From Eudorina sp. 2006-703-Eu-15 (taxonomy: Eukaryota; Chlorophyta; Chlorophyceae; Chlamydomonadales; Volvocaceae), in assembly GCA_003117195.1 (NCBI GenBank), contig BDSI01000094.1, forward strand, positions 62,001-126,000: DNA of 64,000 nt, given 5' to 3'. A program made the translations under genes and the position numbers. The notes beneath the pieces are model-generated. The model saw only the letters and a program-made list of their open reading frames with translations. It was not told the origin of the DNA and did not search any database. Below, piece by piece: positions 22,601 through 34,200 of the stretch; the first letter of the stretch is position 1; each line of letters begins with the position of its first letter.

Positions 22601-25298
22601 CAACACCGCGGGTATCCTCGCGGCGCGCACCGGGGGCTGCTGGGTCTACCGTCTACTCTGGCAGTCAGCGCCACCACCCCCGTTGTCAGCGCCACCACCC
22701 CACTGCGCCTCCTCCTCCTCCTCCTCGGTCCCCCCTCCCGCGTTCCCCCTGCCTGATCCTCCTTGCCCCCTACCTCCACCTCCACCTCCTCCTGCCCCCC
22801 TCCCCTCCCCCACCTCCAGGGCGACCCCGACCGGCTGCTCCCCCGGGTCCTCACCCAGCTGGGCTCCTCGCTGCTGATGCGGTCCGCCTCCCGATTGCGC
22901 AGCACCAACCCCGCCGGCCCCGTCCCGCTGGCCACGGGGGGGCAGCCCACCGACCCCTCCTGCCCCATGGGCTCCGAGGAGGGGGACTTCAAGTGAGGGC
23001 CAGGGGGCGGGAGAGGGGCATGGGGAGGGGCAAGGCGAGGGTAGGGGCATAGGGAGGGGAGGGGCATGGGTAGAGGAGGGGCATGAGGAGGGGCATGAGG
23101 AGGGGCGGGGCATGGGGAGGGGCAAGGAATGGGTAATGGGGAAGGCGAGGGCCGGAGAAGGGAATGGAGGGACAGAGAGGGAGGCGAGGGACATGGAGGG
23201 GAGGGGAGAGGGAGGGAACCAGAGGAGCGAGCTGGTGGGAAGGGGGAGGGGGAGGGAGTAAGCCCGGCGGCGAATCGGTCCGGTTGGGGCGGCAGTGGGC
23301 TGCGCTGCTGGCCTCCGGAACCTGAGACACAGCAAGAGGGGGGCCGTACAGGCCGTACAGCTTGTCCGCATCTGCGTCCATTTCGAAACGCCTGCTCACC
23401 AACCCCCTCTCTCCCCCTCTCCCGCCCTGCCTGACCTACCCATTCGCATGTCCTCCCTCTCCCTTCCCCCCGCCCCTCGCCGCCCTCCCCTTCCTTCCCC
23501 CCCACCCTGGAGCGGTCAGGTGCTTCAGTGCGCCCAACACCTACAAGCTCAATCTGGCCCAGCCGTTGCTCAAACTGGATGCCAGCAGCGGCTTTACGGG
23601 TAGGTAGGGGGTACAACAGGGGGGAAGGGCCCATCCCCTCCCCACCGCAGGGGAAGGTTGGGATGGAGCGCATATGCGTGTAAGGGGAAGGGATGAAAGG
23701 TAGCGGGCCCGGCTGTTTAATTAATGTTTTGTCGGTGCGGCAGCTTGATTATGAAACAAACACCGTTGGAAATCATCGACCCCAATCCCCCGCACCCTCC
23801 CCCTTTGACTCCTCATGCGTGCACGTGTGCCGTACACAGCGGGCAGCACACGCGTCGTACAGCTGCCGGCCGCGGCCCTCTCCCCCGCCAACATGTTGCT
23901 AGTGGTGCCCAACTGGCAGCCCGCCCCCGCTGCGGCTCCTCGGCCGCTGTTCGGTCAGTTCCGGGCGCCGGTCGGGGGAGACAGCGGGCTGCCCGCGGCG
24001 GTGGCGGGGCGGCTGGTGCTGCACTCCATCAACGCGTCCGCGCCGGTGGTGGGACTGGAGGCGGCGCCGGAGACGGTGCTGCTGGCCGCGCTGGCACCTG
24101 GTGAGGCTGGGAGGGAGGGAGGGTGGCAAGAAGGGGACGGAGGGATGGGTGGGTGGATGTATCGGTGGACATTGAAGCTTGACACCCGGGTGGACCTCCA
24201 AGGAGGTCTTGTCTTGTTGTACACATGTCAGGGAAGGGCAAGACAGAGACACGCCATCTGCCTGCCTGCCCGCCTGTCTTGCTGCCTGCCCGCTCGTCTG
24301 TCCGTCTGCCCGCGCAGGCGAGTCGTACCGATTCGACCTGGCCAAGGTAGTGGTCAGGTGAGCGTCCGTTGTGAAGTCCGGCGGTGCCCAGAGACCCGCA
24401 GCCCGCCTGGAGAGTCCTGTAGGCCGCTCTTATACCCTCTTACCCTCTCTACACTCTCATATAATATGCCCTGTTACCCTCTCTACACTCTTATACCCCA
24501 TACCCACTCATGCTCATATACCCCATGCCCCACCAAAGCAAACCCCTGACCAACCTCACCTGCGTCCCGTCCCTCCCTGGAGCAGCTTCCGGTCGTGGAG
24601 CCCCCCTCCCCCCGAGGACGCGGGCGGGGTGACAGGGGGCTCAGCCACCGTGGCCGTGTGTCGGTACCTGGCCGCCACGGAAACGGGCGGCAACTGCTTC
24701 GACGGAGTGGACAACGAGTGAGTGATGGGATGGGAGCAACCCGCTGGGTCGGGGCAGGGCGGGCCAGGCGGGGCCGTGAGGGGGAAGTGGAGTGGAGTGG
24801 AGTGGCATGAGGTTTACGAACGCGTGTTCGTGTTGCATGTACCAGTGTATGGTGTATGTGTCATACGCATTGCTCCACGATGACGTACACCCAGGTCGCG
24901 GAGGTCGTGGCCGCGCGCATGACTGTCCGTGGCATGGCCGTGCCTTGACAGGCCCCCCTGTGTATAATGATAAGTGGACTGAGCCGCGAGAAACGAGCAA
25001 CCCATGTTTGTTTGTTTTTGTGTGTGGAGGGAGAGGGCAGGCCTGGGGGTGTTGGGTGGATTGGGCCAGGGGAGGGGCGAGGAGCGGACTCGCTCAAACT
25101 GCTGCACACTTTAATTTTCTCCCAGGATTTCCACGCCCATCTCCACCGCCTCCATCTTCATCCCTGGTTGGGCTCAACAGTTAACACCCATTCATTCATT
25201 CATTCATGAATTCCTCCCTAACGTCGCCTCCTGCCCGCAGCTGCGACGGCCTCGTGGACGTCGATGACCCCGACTGCCAGCCGTTCTGGGGATGGTGA
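19690..25298 (+). CDS. Gametolysin-like (M11 family) secreted protein with destroyed zinc site
   Basis: Twelve exons in phase: 19690-19762, 20345-20433, 20840-20906, 21209-21450, 21771-22073, 22331-22480, 22820-22992, 23520-23599, 23840-24100, 24318-24357, 24586-24717, 25241-25298 (TGA); 555 residues. MYICIVIILALALRVEA is a signal peptide. The body follows the algal extracellular-matrix metalloprotease layout: N-terminal prodomain (EWVLYTLVFGP), then WNATHGSVGVAGGCG, LWGWIEYA, RRLLVLPP, CPMGSEEG, CFSAP, and a C-terminal domain ending in a metal-binding type D-N-D-C-D-G-x-V-D motif (FDGVDNDCDGLVDVDDPDC). Family members carry H/Q-E-x-x-H-x-x-x-x-x-H where this protein has TQLGSSLLMRS (from residue 320; 22853 on), so all metal and catalytic residues are replaced. 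It is probably a wall or matrix protein or a pseudoenzyme. All twelve exons splice without stops, arguing against a simple pseudogene. Confidence 0.8.
20160..20216 (+). repeat. GGAGACAGACAT minisatellite
   Basis: About four imperfect 12 bp units in intron 1 of the gametolysin-like gene. Confidence 0.75.
20233..20302 (+). mobile_element. Family B short insert with 14 bp target-site duplication
   Basis: Insert 20247-20288 (ending GAGGGCGGGTTTCTCGCTAA plus AC) lies between two copies of ACACACACGCAATC (20233-20246 and 20289-20302). It is sense-oriented in intron 1 of the gametolysin-like gene, shortly before the acceptor at 20344. The CA-rich target makes the exact boundary ambiguous by a few bases. 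Confidence 0.6.
20577..20667 (+). pseudogene. Decayed duplicate of part of a gametolysin exon
   Basis: Within intron 2, this segment reads FLNLSLLCGCGVRRDGAAWE then ATRGSL. It closely parallels LVLNLSLPCSGVRPNGAAWN then ATHGSV in the functional exon at about 21924-22004, at both DNA and protein level. It has no matching splice sites in frame and carries changes at conserved positions, so it looks like an internal exon duplication that has decayed. Confidence 0.65.
22124..22222 (+). repeat. GTGGGGTGCGGCGAA minisatellite
   Basis: Imperfect repeats of GGGGTGCGGCGAAGT/GGAGT in intron 5 of the gametolysin-like gene. Confidence 0.75.
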
Positions 25299-28253
25299 TG
25301 AGCGTCCCGCGCGCTCAATCACCCGTGGGTCGCTGACTCCTCCGGCCGAGCATTGAGACACAGCAGAGGCGCCACCGCGGCCCGGCCAACGCCGGCGGGC
25401 AGGGCCGGTGGGACCGCAACTGCCTGCACTAGGGGACACGCGGCGGCGGACGCACTTCGGGGGTCAGGTCCCCCGTGGGACGGCGGCCCCGGCAGGGGGT
25501 GGGACCGCGATGGACGATCATGGCCCTTGATGATAACCTAGGATGCGTGATGCCAAATCTTCATTTTTTTAAAGCCGCCTATCGGGGCTGTGGTTTGGTT
25601 TACTATGATGATCAAATGCGGAGCGACCCACCGGGGGGCATCCAGTCGTGACCCCCCTGGGAGTGACCTCCGGGCTGCCGTGGCGATACAGCTGCCGTGG
25701 CAGTACAGCTGCCGTGCAGCTGAATGAACCCGCTCATGGATCTGGAAGGGGGCGGGTGCGGGATGAGGTGGGATGGGCGGGTGTTGTGTCGCCCTCCCTA
25801 CGTCCTCGCCACTCCACCTGACTTCAGCGAGGGAGGGGCGCGCCCAAAGGTGGAGGACATCGAAAGCAGAGCAATGCCGTGGGCAGAGATGGGGGCACAC
25901 TCGGACCAGGGGCTTCGTCGTTTCCTACATCGGAAAGGGCAGGCAGGGAGGATCAAGCAGCGACGGAGGAGCTCTAGGGCGATGGGCGGCAACCGGCCCG
26001 TGTCGTGTTCTCATGTAGCCTCGGGGACCCGCCACTCTCGTGGGAGGTAGACGGGACAACAATAAAACGTGGTGGAAGGGCCGTGGGGTGGTTGGGGTGC
26101 CCGCGGGGCGGGGCGTGGGGTTTGTGCTTTGTAGGTACGCGTGTATGCACCGTCGCAGTAACGATTACAAGCAAGTTGTATGTGCTAGGGAGAGGGGTGC
26201 ACCGCTAGATGGGAGGAACGCACATCCGCAGCCCCCCGGGCTGCTGGCGATCTCCGCCGGGCGGTCATCCAACCTGGGTGCCGGTGTGTCCAGGTAGGTC
26301 TCCACTGAGCTGCCCCTGATGCGGTGGGTGTCCTGGGCGCGATTTGGCGATCTGCGACTGTGGCCCGGGTTTCTCACTCACGAAGGAAAGCGATGGAGGT
26401 AGGATGCTGGGTGGGGTCGAGAGGTGGGGGCTTTGGGCGTTTGGGGGTGAGGTGAGGAGTGAGGCACAGAGGCCGGCGCGGCGGGATCGCATTCCCCCCG
26501 CCACCACAACGCAGCTGGTGGGGCGGGGCTGCCAACGCAGCGTGAACCACCCCCACAGCATCATGACAGTGGGGTTAAATTGAAAAAAATAAATAAACCC
26601 GTAGAACGAACATGACAGTGGGGTGGACGAGCAGTATGGCAATTCGGTACATAGTGCCGGACGTTGCGCCCTCGCAGTCGCAATCGTAATGCAAAGACCC
26701 AGGCAGGTACATTTACACATGCCGGCCGTGGGCAGGTGGGACATCCTCCGAGAAACCCCTCTGGTCAGCGTCCCCCTCAGGGGCGGTAAGTCCGCCACCG
26801 ACCCACCACCCGCCCACACACACGACACGTGCCGTGTCGTAGCACATGTCCACGAGGGACGAGTCCTGACCATGGGGCAAGGCTCGTCCAGATAAGTTTA
26901 CGGAAGCCTTCCAGGGAGCACTGCATCACGGGCCAGCACAAGCACCGAGTTGCCTTCCATATTCCGAATAATGCCGTACGGCATCGTACAATCGACAGCT
27001 CATAATCAAACCCAAACGTCCCTTGCAGGTCTCATTCCGTCTGTTGCGATATGTTGTGTGTGTGGACCTTTCGCAAAATAGCAAAATAGGTCCTTCAGAA
27101 TGGATCGCGTCCGCCGGAGTCCATTCTAACGTACAGCATTGTACAGCATGTACGGGTGAACGGACGAGCCAGGACACGCCGCGCCCACAAGCACAGCTGT
27201 GCACGGCCGCGTTCACAGCTACCAGGGCCGCTACCTAGCTTGTACATCAGGTGCAAACCTATTATTATTAAAAAGGCATCTGTGACGAGGGTTCCTGAGA
27301 TCACGTCATCAAAGCCCCACTTTAATCGAGAAACAATAATTGCGACAACAGCCGTAACTTAAGGCAGTGGCGTAGGCAATGCTGCCGCCGCGACGCTGTG
27401 ACGAACCCCCGCCTGGGTTCGCCCTCCGACGGTATCAAGGTGCACCCCAGTGCATCCCACCGCACACATACACATGTCCTCTGTCCGTCTCGAAAAGCAA
27501 ACCTCGAAAAGCAAACTTCGTAAAAGCAAATAGCGCGCGGCATGGTCCTCTTGACACGACCAAGGCGGATGACGCGGTCAAACTGGCGACGTCAAAACAC
27601 AGCGAGCAAAACCAACCCCTTTCCTTCCAAACTTAGCGAACCCGAACAGGTATGTGCGAAAATCCTTCACAGCATGCCGACGGGCGAGGCCAAACCCACA
27701 ACACACAACCCGACACCACATTCCAACAGCTCCAAATGCAAACTCCACGCCCCGCGCCCTCCCTCCCCCCCTCCGCTGTTCCGCCGCGAGGCAAGCACCC
27801 GATGCGCCCACACCCACGATGGGCGGTTGACGTCTCAGCGAGGCCGTCCCTGTCAGAGAACACACCGGAAGGTTCGGTCCGTTCCAGGGGCAGTCGACCC
27901 AGGGCAGTCGATCGACCACAGAACGCTGTGGTGCGTCCAGCGCCCCTAGACGCGAGAACAAACATAAAAGCGCAGCGATCACTGCCCGGCCGCCACTGCA
28001 AAAATAATGAAAACTGTGAAAGTTGTCCCCCCTGGGTCCAGTCGTTGATCCGGCACAGTGATGTTGCTACGACGCAACCCAGTTATCGCGGCCCCCTCGG
28101 CTCCGCCTCCTCACCCAATCTCCTCCTCCTCCTCCCCTTCATGCCTCGTCCTCCTCCGCCTGCGCCAAGTACATCGCCTCATCTCCTCTCTGTCCTCCTC
28201 CTCCTCCTCCTCCGCCCCCCTTTTCCTCCCCCCAAACCTCCTCCTCCCGCCCC
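25299..28253. other. Convergent intergenic region, no supported gene
   Basis: Lies between two converging genes, so it should hold both 3' UTRs. It contains a 17 bp type repeat of CAGCTGCCGTGG (about 25676-25720) and the family B insert at 26562. A TGTAA on the minus strand near 26712 could serve the acyl-CoA oxidase, but it is far away. The many short open frames between 26.9 and 28.0 kb show no family features. Confidence 0.5.
26562..26623 (-). mobile_element. Family B short insert with 13 bp target-site duplication
   Basis: A 36 bp insert (26575-26610) sits between two perfect copies of CATGACAGTGGGG (26562-26574, 26611-26623). On the minus strand it reads TTCGTTCTACGGGTTTATTT then ATTTTTTTCAATTTAA. 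It is the cleanest member of the family and shows that the element also inserts outside introns. Confidence 0.75.
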
Positions 28254-31200
28254 TCACACGTCAAACCCCGCCGCTGCCAGGTACTCCCGGTAGGCGTCCG
28301 GCTGCGGCCCCGCCCCGCCGTTGCCGCCCAGGCCAATGGGCGCCCGCAGGATGTGGTCCGGGATGGCGAAGGCGTCCACCTGCCGGTGCGGGGACGGGGA
28401 GGGTGGGAGGGAGGGGGGTCGGGGGGTCGGGGGTGGAGAGCGTCAGGTGGGTGGGATGTGGTGTGAAACCACCACCCAACAACGGCAAACGAGACGATGC
28501 GAGATTATGATTGGCCTCTCGGCCCCCCAAACACATGCACACGGATTTGGGTCGGGCGGGTCTCGTATCTAAACACACCAATCGCATGTCACGCACTCCT
28601 GTTCTGCCTGCCTAAGAAACACACACACACACGCAACTACTAACAGCGCGCCAAATCGACAGCGTTCTTCCGACACCGCAGCCTTTGTTTATTATACGGG
28701 TCGGGTCATGGGTATATTATATGCGCATACGGGCAAACTATTGGGCGCCACTTGGCCCCTCGCATGTCACGCACTCCTGTTCTGCCTGCTTAAATAACAC
28801 ACACACACACACACATATGCAAACACCGGCCCCCCCACACACACAGCCGCACCAGGTTGAGCGCCACCCCGCGGAGCTCGCTGCACAGCGACACCACCAG
28901 TCGGCTGATGGCCTTGGCCTTCGAGGGCGCAATGTACTCGTCGTTCCTGGGGGACCATTTAGGGGGGAAAGGGTGGGGTGGTGGGGGCGGGTTGGGGTGC
29001 GTTGCTGCGTCACGACAAAGAGGTGGTGCCGGGAGGCAAGAGGACGTTGATCATGCACCGGAGCACACATTGACGGGACATCGACCCCTCCCTGCCCCTC
29101 CCTATTCCTCCCTCCGTCTCGCACTCCCATCCCCATTCCCACCCTCACCCTCCCTCCCACTCCCACCCCACCCGCACTCCCACTCCCACTCCCACCCTCA
29201 CCCCCACCTGAAGATCATGTCATTCTCGATGAGCCTGAGCGCGAAGAGGTCCGACATGGCCTTCAGGGAGCGGCGGCACTCCGGGTCCACGCAGCCCGCC
29301 ACGGCGCGCAGAAACGTCCTGAGGGAGGTCACGGTAGTTGAAGGAGGAGGTTGGTTGAAGGCGCCGCGGTCGAGCGCGCGGAGGGCAAACAAGACGTGCG
29401 AGGTCGTCGAGATGGGGCCAGATGGCTTCGACCTGGTAATTGCCATAAGCCCAACGATGAGCCCGACGGCACGGTCAAGGGCCTTGCAGGTACGGACCCG
29501 ACGGGGGACCGTGACTAGGGTCCTGGTTGATGGCATTCGCCTTCAGTTGGCCCAGCCTCTCAAAACCCTTGGTCCGTCTCCCGCTGCCGGGTCTGTTGTT
29601 GTCCGAAGTCTGCGGCATCATGATAGCTACGTGCCACGCCGCCGCTCGCTCCCACCATCCCCCTCGCCCCTCCTTCCCGACCCTCCCTCCCTCCCCCTCA
29701 TCCCTACCCGACGCACCCTTCCCGTCCCTCCCTCCCATTTCCCTCCCATTCCCCGGACATTACCCTCCCATTCATTCCCCTCCGGGCGAACACCCTCCCA
29801 CTGAACCCCCCTCCCTCCCCTCACTTGTAAATGACGCTCTCCACATAGGCCCGCGCCAGGTCCAGCACGTGCTCCAGGCACTTGTTCCAGGCGTGGAAGG
29901 CGCCCAGCCGGGGACCGTGCTTCCGCAGCCGCAGGCTCAGCGTGAACAGCATGCGGGCGGTGCGGTACTCTAGCGCCTTGGCCAGGAAGGTGGGGTCACG
30001 AAGGTGCCGCGGCTCCGTGTCGTGCGTGACCAGCGGGTTGTTGGGCAGCGCCCCCAGGAGGCTGGCGCGGAGGTAGTGGTAGGTGGCGGTCAGCGGCGCG
30101 CCGGAAAACTGCTGCCGGTACTCCTTCAGCAACATGGCTGATACCTGGTGGACGGTGTGTGTTGGGACGGCAGGCAGCAGGGCGGAAGGGCGTGTTCAAA
30201 AGTGGGACGAACTCTGCGAAGTGGAAACGTTGGGAGATGGACGGTGGTGACCGCCGAGGGGAGCAAAGATCCGGTAGAAGCGGAAGAGGCGGGAGAGGCC
30301 GGAAGAGAGGACCGAGGGGCAAGGTGGGCCGTGCGGTCCCGCACCGGCTTTTACCGCGACACCATCCCCACCCATCCCGCGCGCCCCGTGTCTCAATAAC
30401 CCGGCACCCGTCCTTATCTTGTTAAAAAAAACCCATACACACGCGCAAACGCCCACACACATCAGTTGGGCGGTTTCTTTTTTAAAACACACACATCAGC
30501 TTTCTTTCACACACATCGACTGTCGCGCTGGACTCCTAAATTCTCGCGGCTCAGCTCTCCACTACGACACACACCTGGGTTCAGGCGGGCGGGTTTCATT
30601 TCTAGACACACACCTGCTGCAGCAGCACCGTGTTGTCGCCCTCGAAGGTCTGAAAGATGTCGTGGTCCGAACGGAGAGCCCCCAGCCGGTTCACCGCCGC
30701 GTAGCCGTGGCCGCCGCACGCCTCACGGCAGGTGGACAACGCCACCTGGGTGTACGACGTGACGTACGCCTTGAGACCCGCCGACAGCGCGTGGACCTGC
30801 GGGACAAGGGACGGGACGACGTGTATGTGTTTGCGTGTGCGTCTGTGTTTGCGTGTGCGTTTGCGTGTGTTTTTGCGTGCGTGTGTGTGGTTGCGCGACG
30901 CAACCCAACCGACCCACTGGCTCCCAGGGCGCTGCCTCAACGACCTGACCTTTCGGTCCTGTTCTTTGGGGCCATTCCCCACACCCCGCACCTCCTCCAC
31001 CAGCTTGGGCTCCCTGGTCCTCTTCATGTCCACATACTTGTCCACCAGCAGCCCCTTGGCGAAGTGCAGTCCGTAGGCGGTGGCCAGCAGCGGGATCAGG
31101 CGCAGCTGCGTCGACTGGTAGTCCAGCACCGCCACCTCGGGGGAGTCCGGCGGACCGAACTGCTGCCGGAGGGCCGCGTAGCGGACCGCAATGGTCACGG

Positions 31201-34200
31201 CGCCCTGGAGGGAGGTGTGGGCAAGGGACGAGGAAGCCGCGTGGGCAAGGGACGAGGAAGGGGGACATAGGAAATTGGTAGACAAATATATACATATATA
31301 TATATATATGTACTGTGCTGCTGCCGGAGCGACGGTTCGAGAAACGGGGAGGACAGGTAGGGGGCCTACGGGGCAGGAGGGCGTTGTGAGGGCGGGCTAA
31401 AAGAACCGCACCCCTGGAATGAATTGCGGAAAAAGATGAGGAAAGGGTGAGGAAAGAGGAAAAGGTGGAACAAGCTCTGCTGGGCGGCTTTAGGTAAGGG
31501 CAACGGAAGGAAGTCGACGTTTTCGAAGACAGCGAGTTTTGAGAGCCGGGCTACCGCAGCCTGCCCTCCAAACCCTGCGGCCCCGCCTTCTGAACCCCTT
31601 GCAATCCGCCACTCCGCGCACCCACACCACCTTGCAGTAGTGCTGCGCTCCCACCCACCTTGAGCACCCCCACACTCCCCGCCGTCAGCCCAACTCGGCC
31701 GCCCGTCAGCTCGCCCAGCGTCGCCGCGAACCTTGACATGTGCACGTGTCGCGGAGGCAACAACATGCAAGGCACATCATATATACATACGAACTCAAAA
31801 GAGGCGCAAGACACAGGCGTCAAGCGTGCAACAGGTCAGCAAGGCGGCGCCCTGCGGCGCATCCCACCCAGTGTGAATAATAAGCTAGACCTCCCGTCCA
31901 CCGCTGTGCGTGGTCATCATAAGCTGATAAGCACAAGCGCAGCGCCCCACCCACCCAAGCACACGAGTCCCCGAGGTCGGTATCCCGAAACACCGACTCC
32001 GCCCCACCCACCCCTCGGCCTCCTCACGAGGCCCCCCCTCCCTGACAGGGTTGGGTGCTTCCGTCCTCACCTCCTGGCCTGGCTGGTCAGCGGGCTGCTG
32101 TAGCGGCCGCTCTTGTCCACCGATGCGAACCGGTCCAGCAGGTTCCCGCGGGGCACCCGCACGTGGGTGAACCGAATGGCGCCATTGTCGATACCGTTGA
32201 GCCCCACCTGTACGTTTCAGGTACGTTAAAAGATTCGAAAGGGGGATAGGATGAGGGGGCGAAGATTGAGCGGAGGGGCTGAGCCGGGTAAATTGATGAG
32301 CAGGATGAGCGCCAGGAACCAGCTGATGCGGTCAGATGGAATTCAAAGTGAGGAAGCTACACACAACTTCCTCGCACACTAGTTCCCCTATCGTGCAACC
32401 CTTCTTCAGCACCCTACCCCACGGCACGGTCCCTCTTCCCCCCTCCTTCCAAACCCTTACCTTGTAACCGCAGTCACGAATCTCGACCCCCGGCAGCGTG
32501 TTGCCGCTCTCGTCCCGGATCGGTACCACAAAGGCGTGCACGCCTGTAAGTGTACGACATGAAATCGACCACTTTAAAAAAAGGGCCGGGTGATGCCTCA
32601 GTGTGTTGTCTGTCAACCCTATTACTGCATCCGCATACTTGTATGTGTCCCGAACCCGTCAACGACTTCAGAGATGGACAACAGATTCCGCAGCGCACGA
32701 CTGGACGTGGTCCCCCCCTTACGTCCTCTACACGGACATGCGTGCATAACACGTCATGCCGTACATCCGTACCGTGGTCCACAAGCTTGGGGCCGCCGTT
32801 GGGGTCGGGCACCTTGAGCCTGGGGTAGGGTGGCGTGGTGTGGGATGATGTGGGGTGAAGTGGCGCGGTGCAGTGTGGCGTGGTGTGGGGCGCATGAATG
32901 TTGCCGCTGTGCGATGTCGGGACACCAAAAAATTGCAGCGGCGGTCGATGACGTCATCGGAGGCCCATGACGTCATCAGAGGCCGATGACCTGCATTGTA
33001 CGAGGAGACGCTGGCTGGCTAGTCATGGCGGCCGCACGGAAGTGTCAACCGCACCCAGGTAGTGCGATAACGCAGCAACAAAACCCCAACACCCACCAAC
33101 AAAACCCCGACACCCCGCCACCGCTTGCTGATTCCCAGCGCAATCCGTCCCACCATGTCAGGCACCGTGCCGACCAAATCCCTCCTCCTCGGATCGAATC
33201 CTCCCTCCCACCCAGCACCACACACCTTCGAAAACCAACAGCCGACAGCCCAACCCCACCCCAGTCCTACCGCTGGGTCCTCCGCCCCTGCCCCACCTGG
33301 CGAACACAGTGGCCGCCCGGCCGTCCTCCGCCGCGTTCCCAATCCACCACTTGATGGCGCCCTCCTCAGGTGTGTGGATCACCCACTCGTCGGTCAACAC
33401 GTCCAACACCGCCTCCGTCTGAAGGGCGGCCACGTTGCTGCCTGGGAGCGGGAGGGTAACGGGAGGGGGCGGAACAGGAAATTGGTAGACATATTGCCCA
33501 CATAGGGTGGGCAGGAGGTGGACACGTTGTCAGGCCAACAGTGTCCCGACGGGCGGTCCTGACGAGTGGATATAGGATATACAGGAATTGATCATCGACA
33601 TACGAAGCTGGGCTGCTGCCAGAGCAAACGTCCGAGGAGGACAGGTGCGGTGAAGAGTGGGTGCTGCATATCGCGATCGCTCCCCCGCTCCTGTGGACGA
33701 GTGCGGACCAATGCTCACACGAAGAGGCCCATCTCCTCGGGGACGGGGACGGGGATACGGGGAGCAGCTCCCCACCCAATCGCCCCAGAGGCAGGGTGGC
33801 TACCTTAAGATATAAATATATATTCGGCCGAAAACCTTGCGTTTTGATAGATACTTTCCCTCGGTGGGAAAATGGGGTTTTAGATACTCATGGCCTCTCG
33901 CACGGGGAAAAGCCCCCTTTGAGTAGATAAAATGCCGGCAAAAGCTCCCTCCGACAGATACTTTCAGCACGATTGGGCAAGGAGTATCTCCAGCCGTAGA
34001 TACTCTGCAAAATAAGATAGCCACCCTGCCCAGAGGTCCCTCCCTCACTGCACTCACTCACAGGTGCACCCCCATTCGCCATACATACATCCATACATCC
34101 ACACCCACCGTGTTTGAGCTCCGTCATCGCGAAGCACCCGGGCAACCGAAACTGGGCGATGTCGTCAAAGTACCGCCGCCGATGGGTCTCACTGCCCAGG

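Noticed and set aside
22240..23673. 477-codon minus-strand open frame opposite the gametolysin-like gene
   Set aside because: It is antisense to well-phased exons and composed of Pro/Ser/Arg low complexity from G-rich introns. No domain features.
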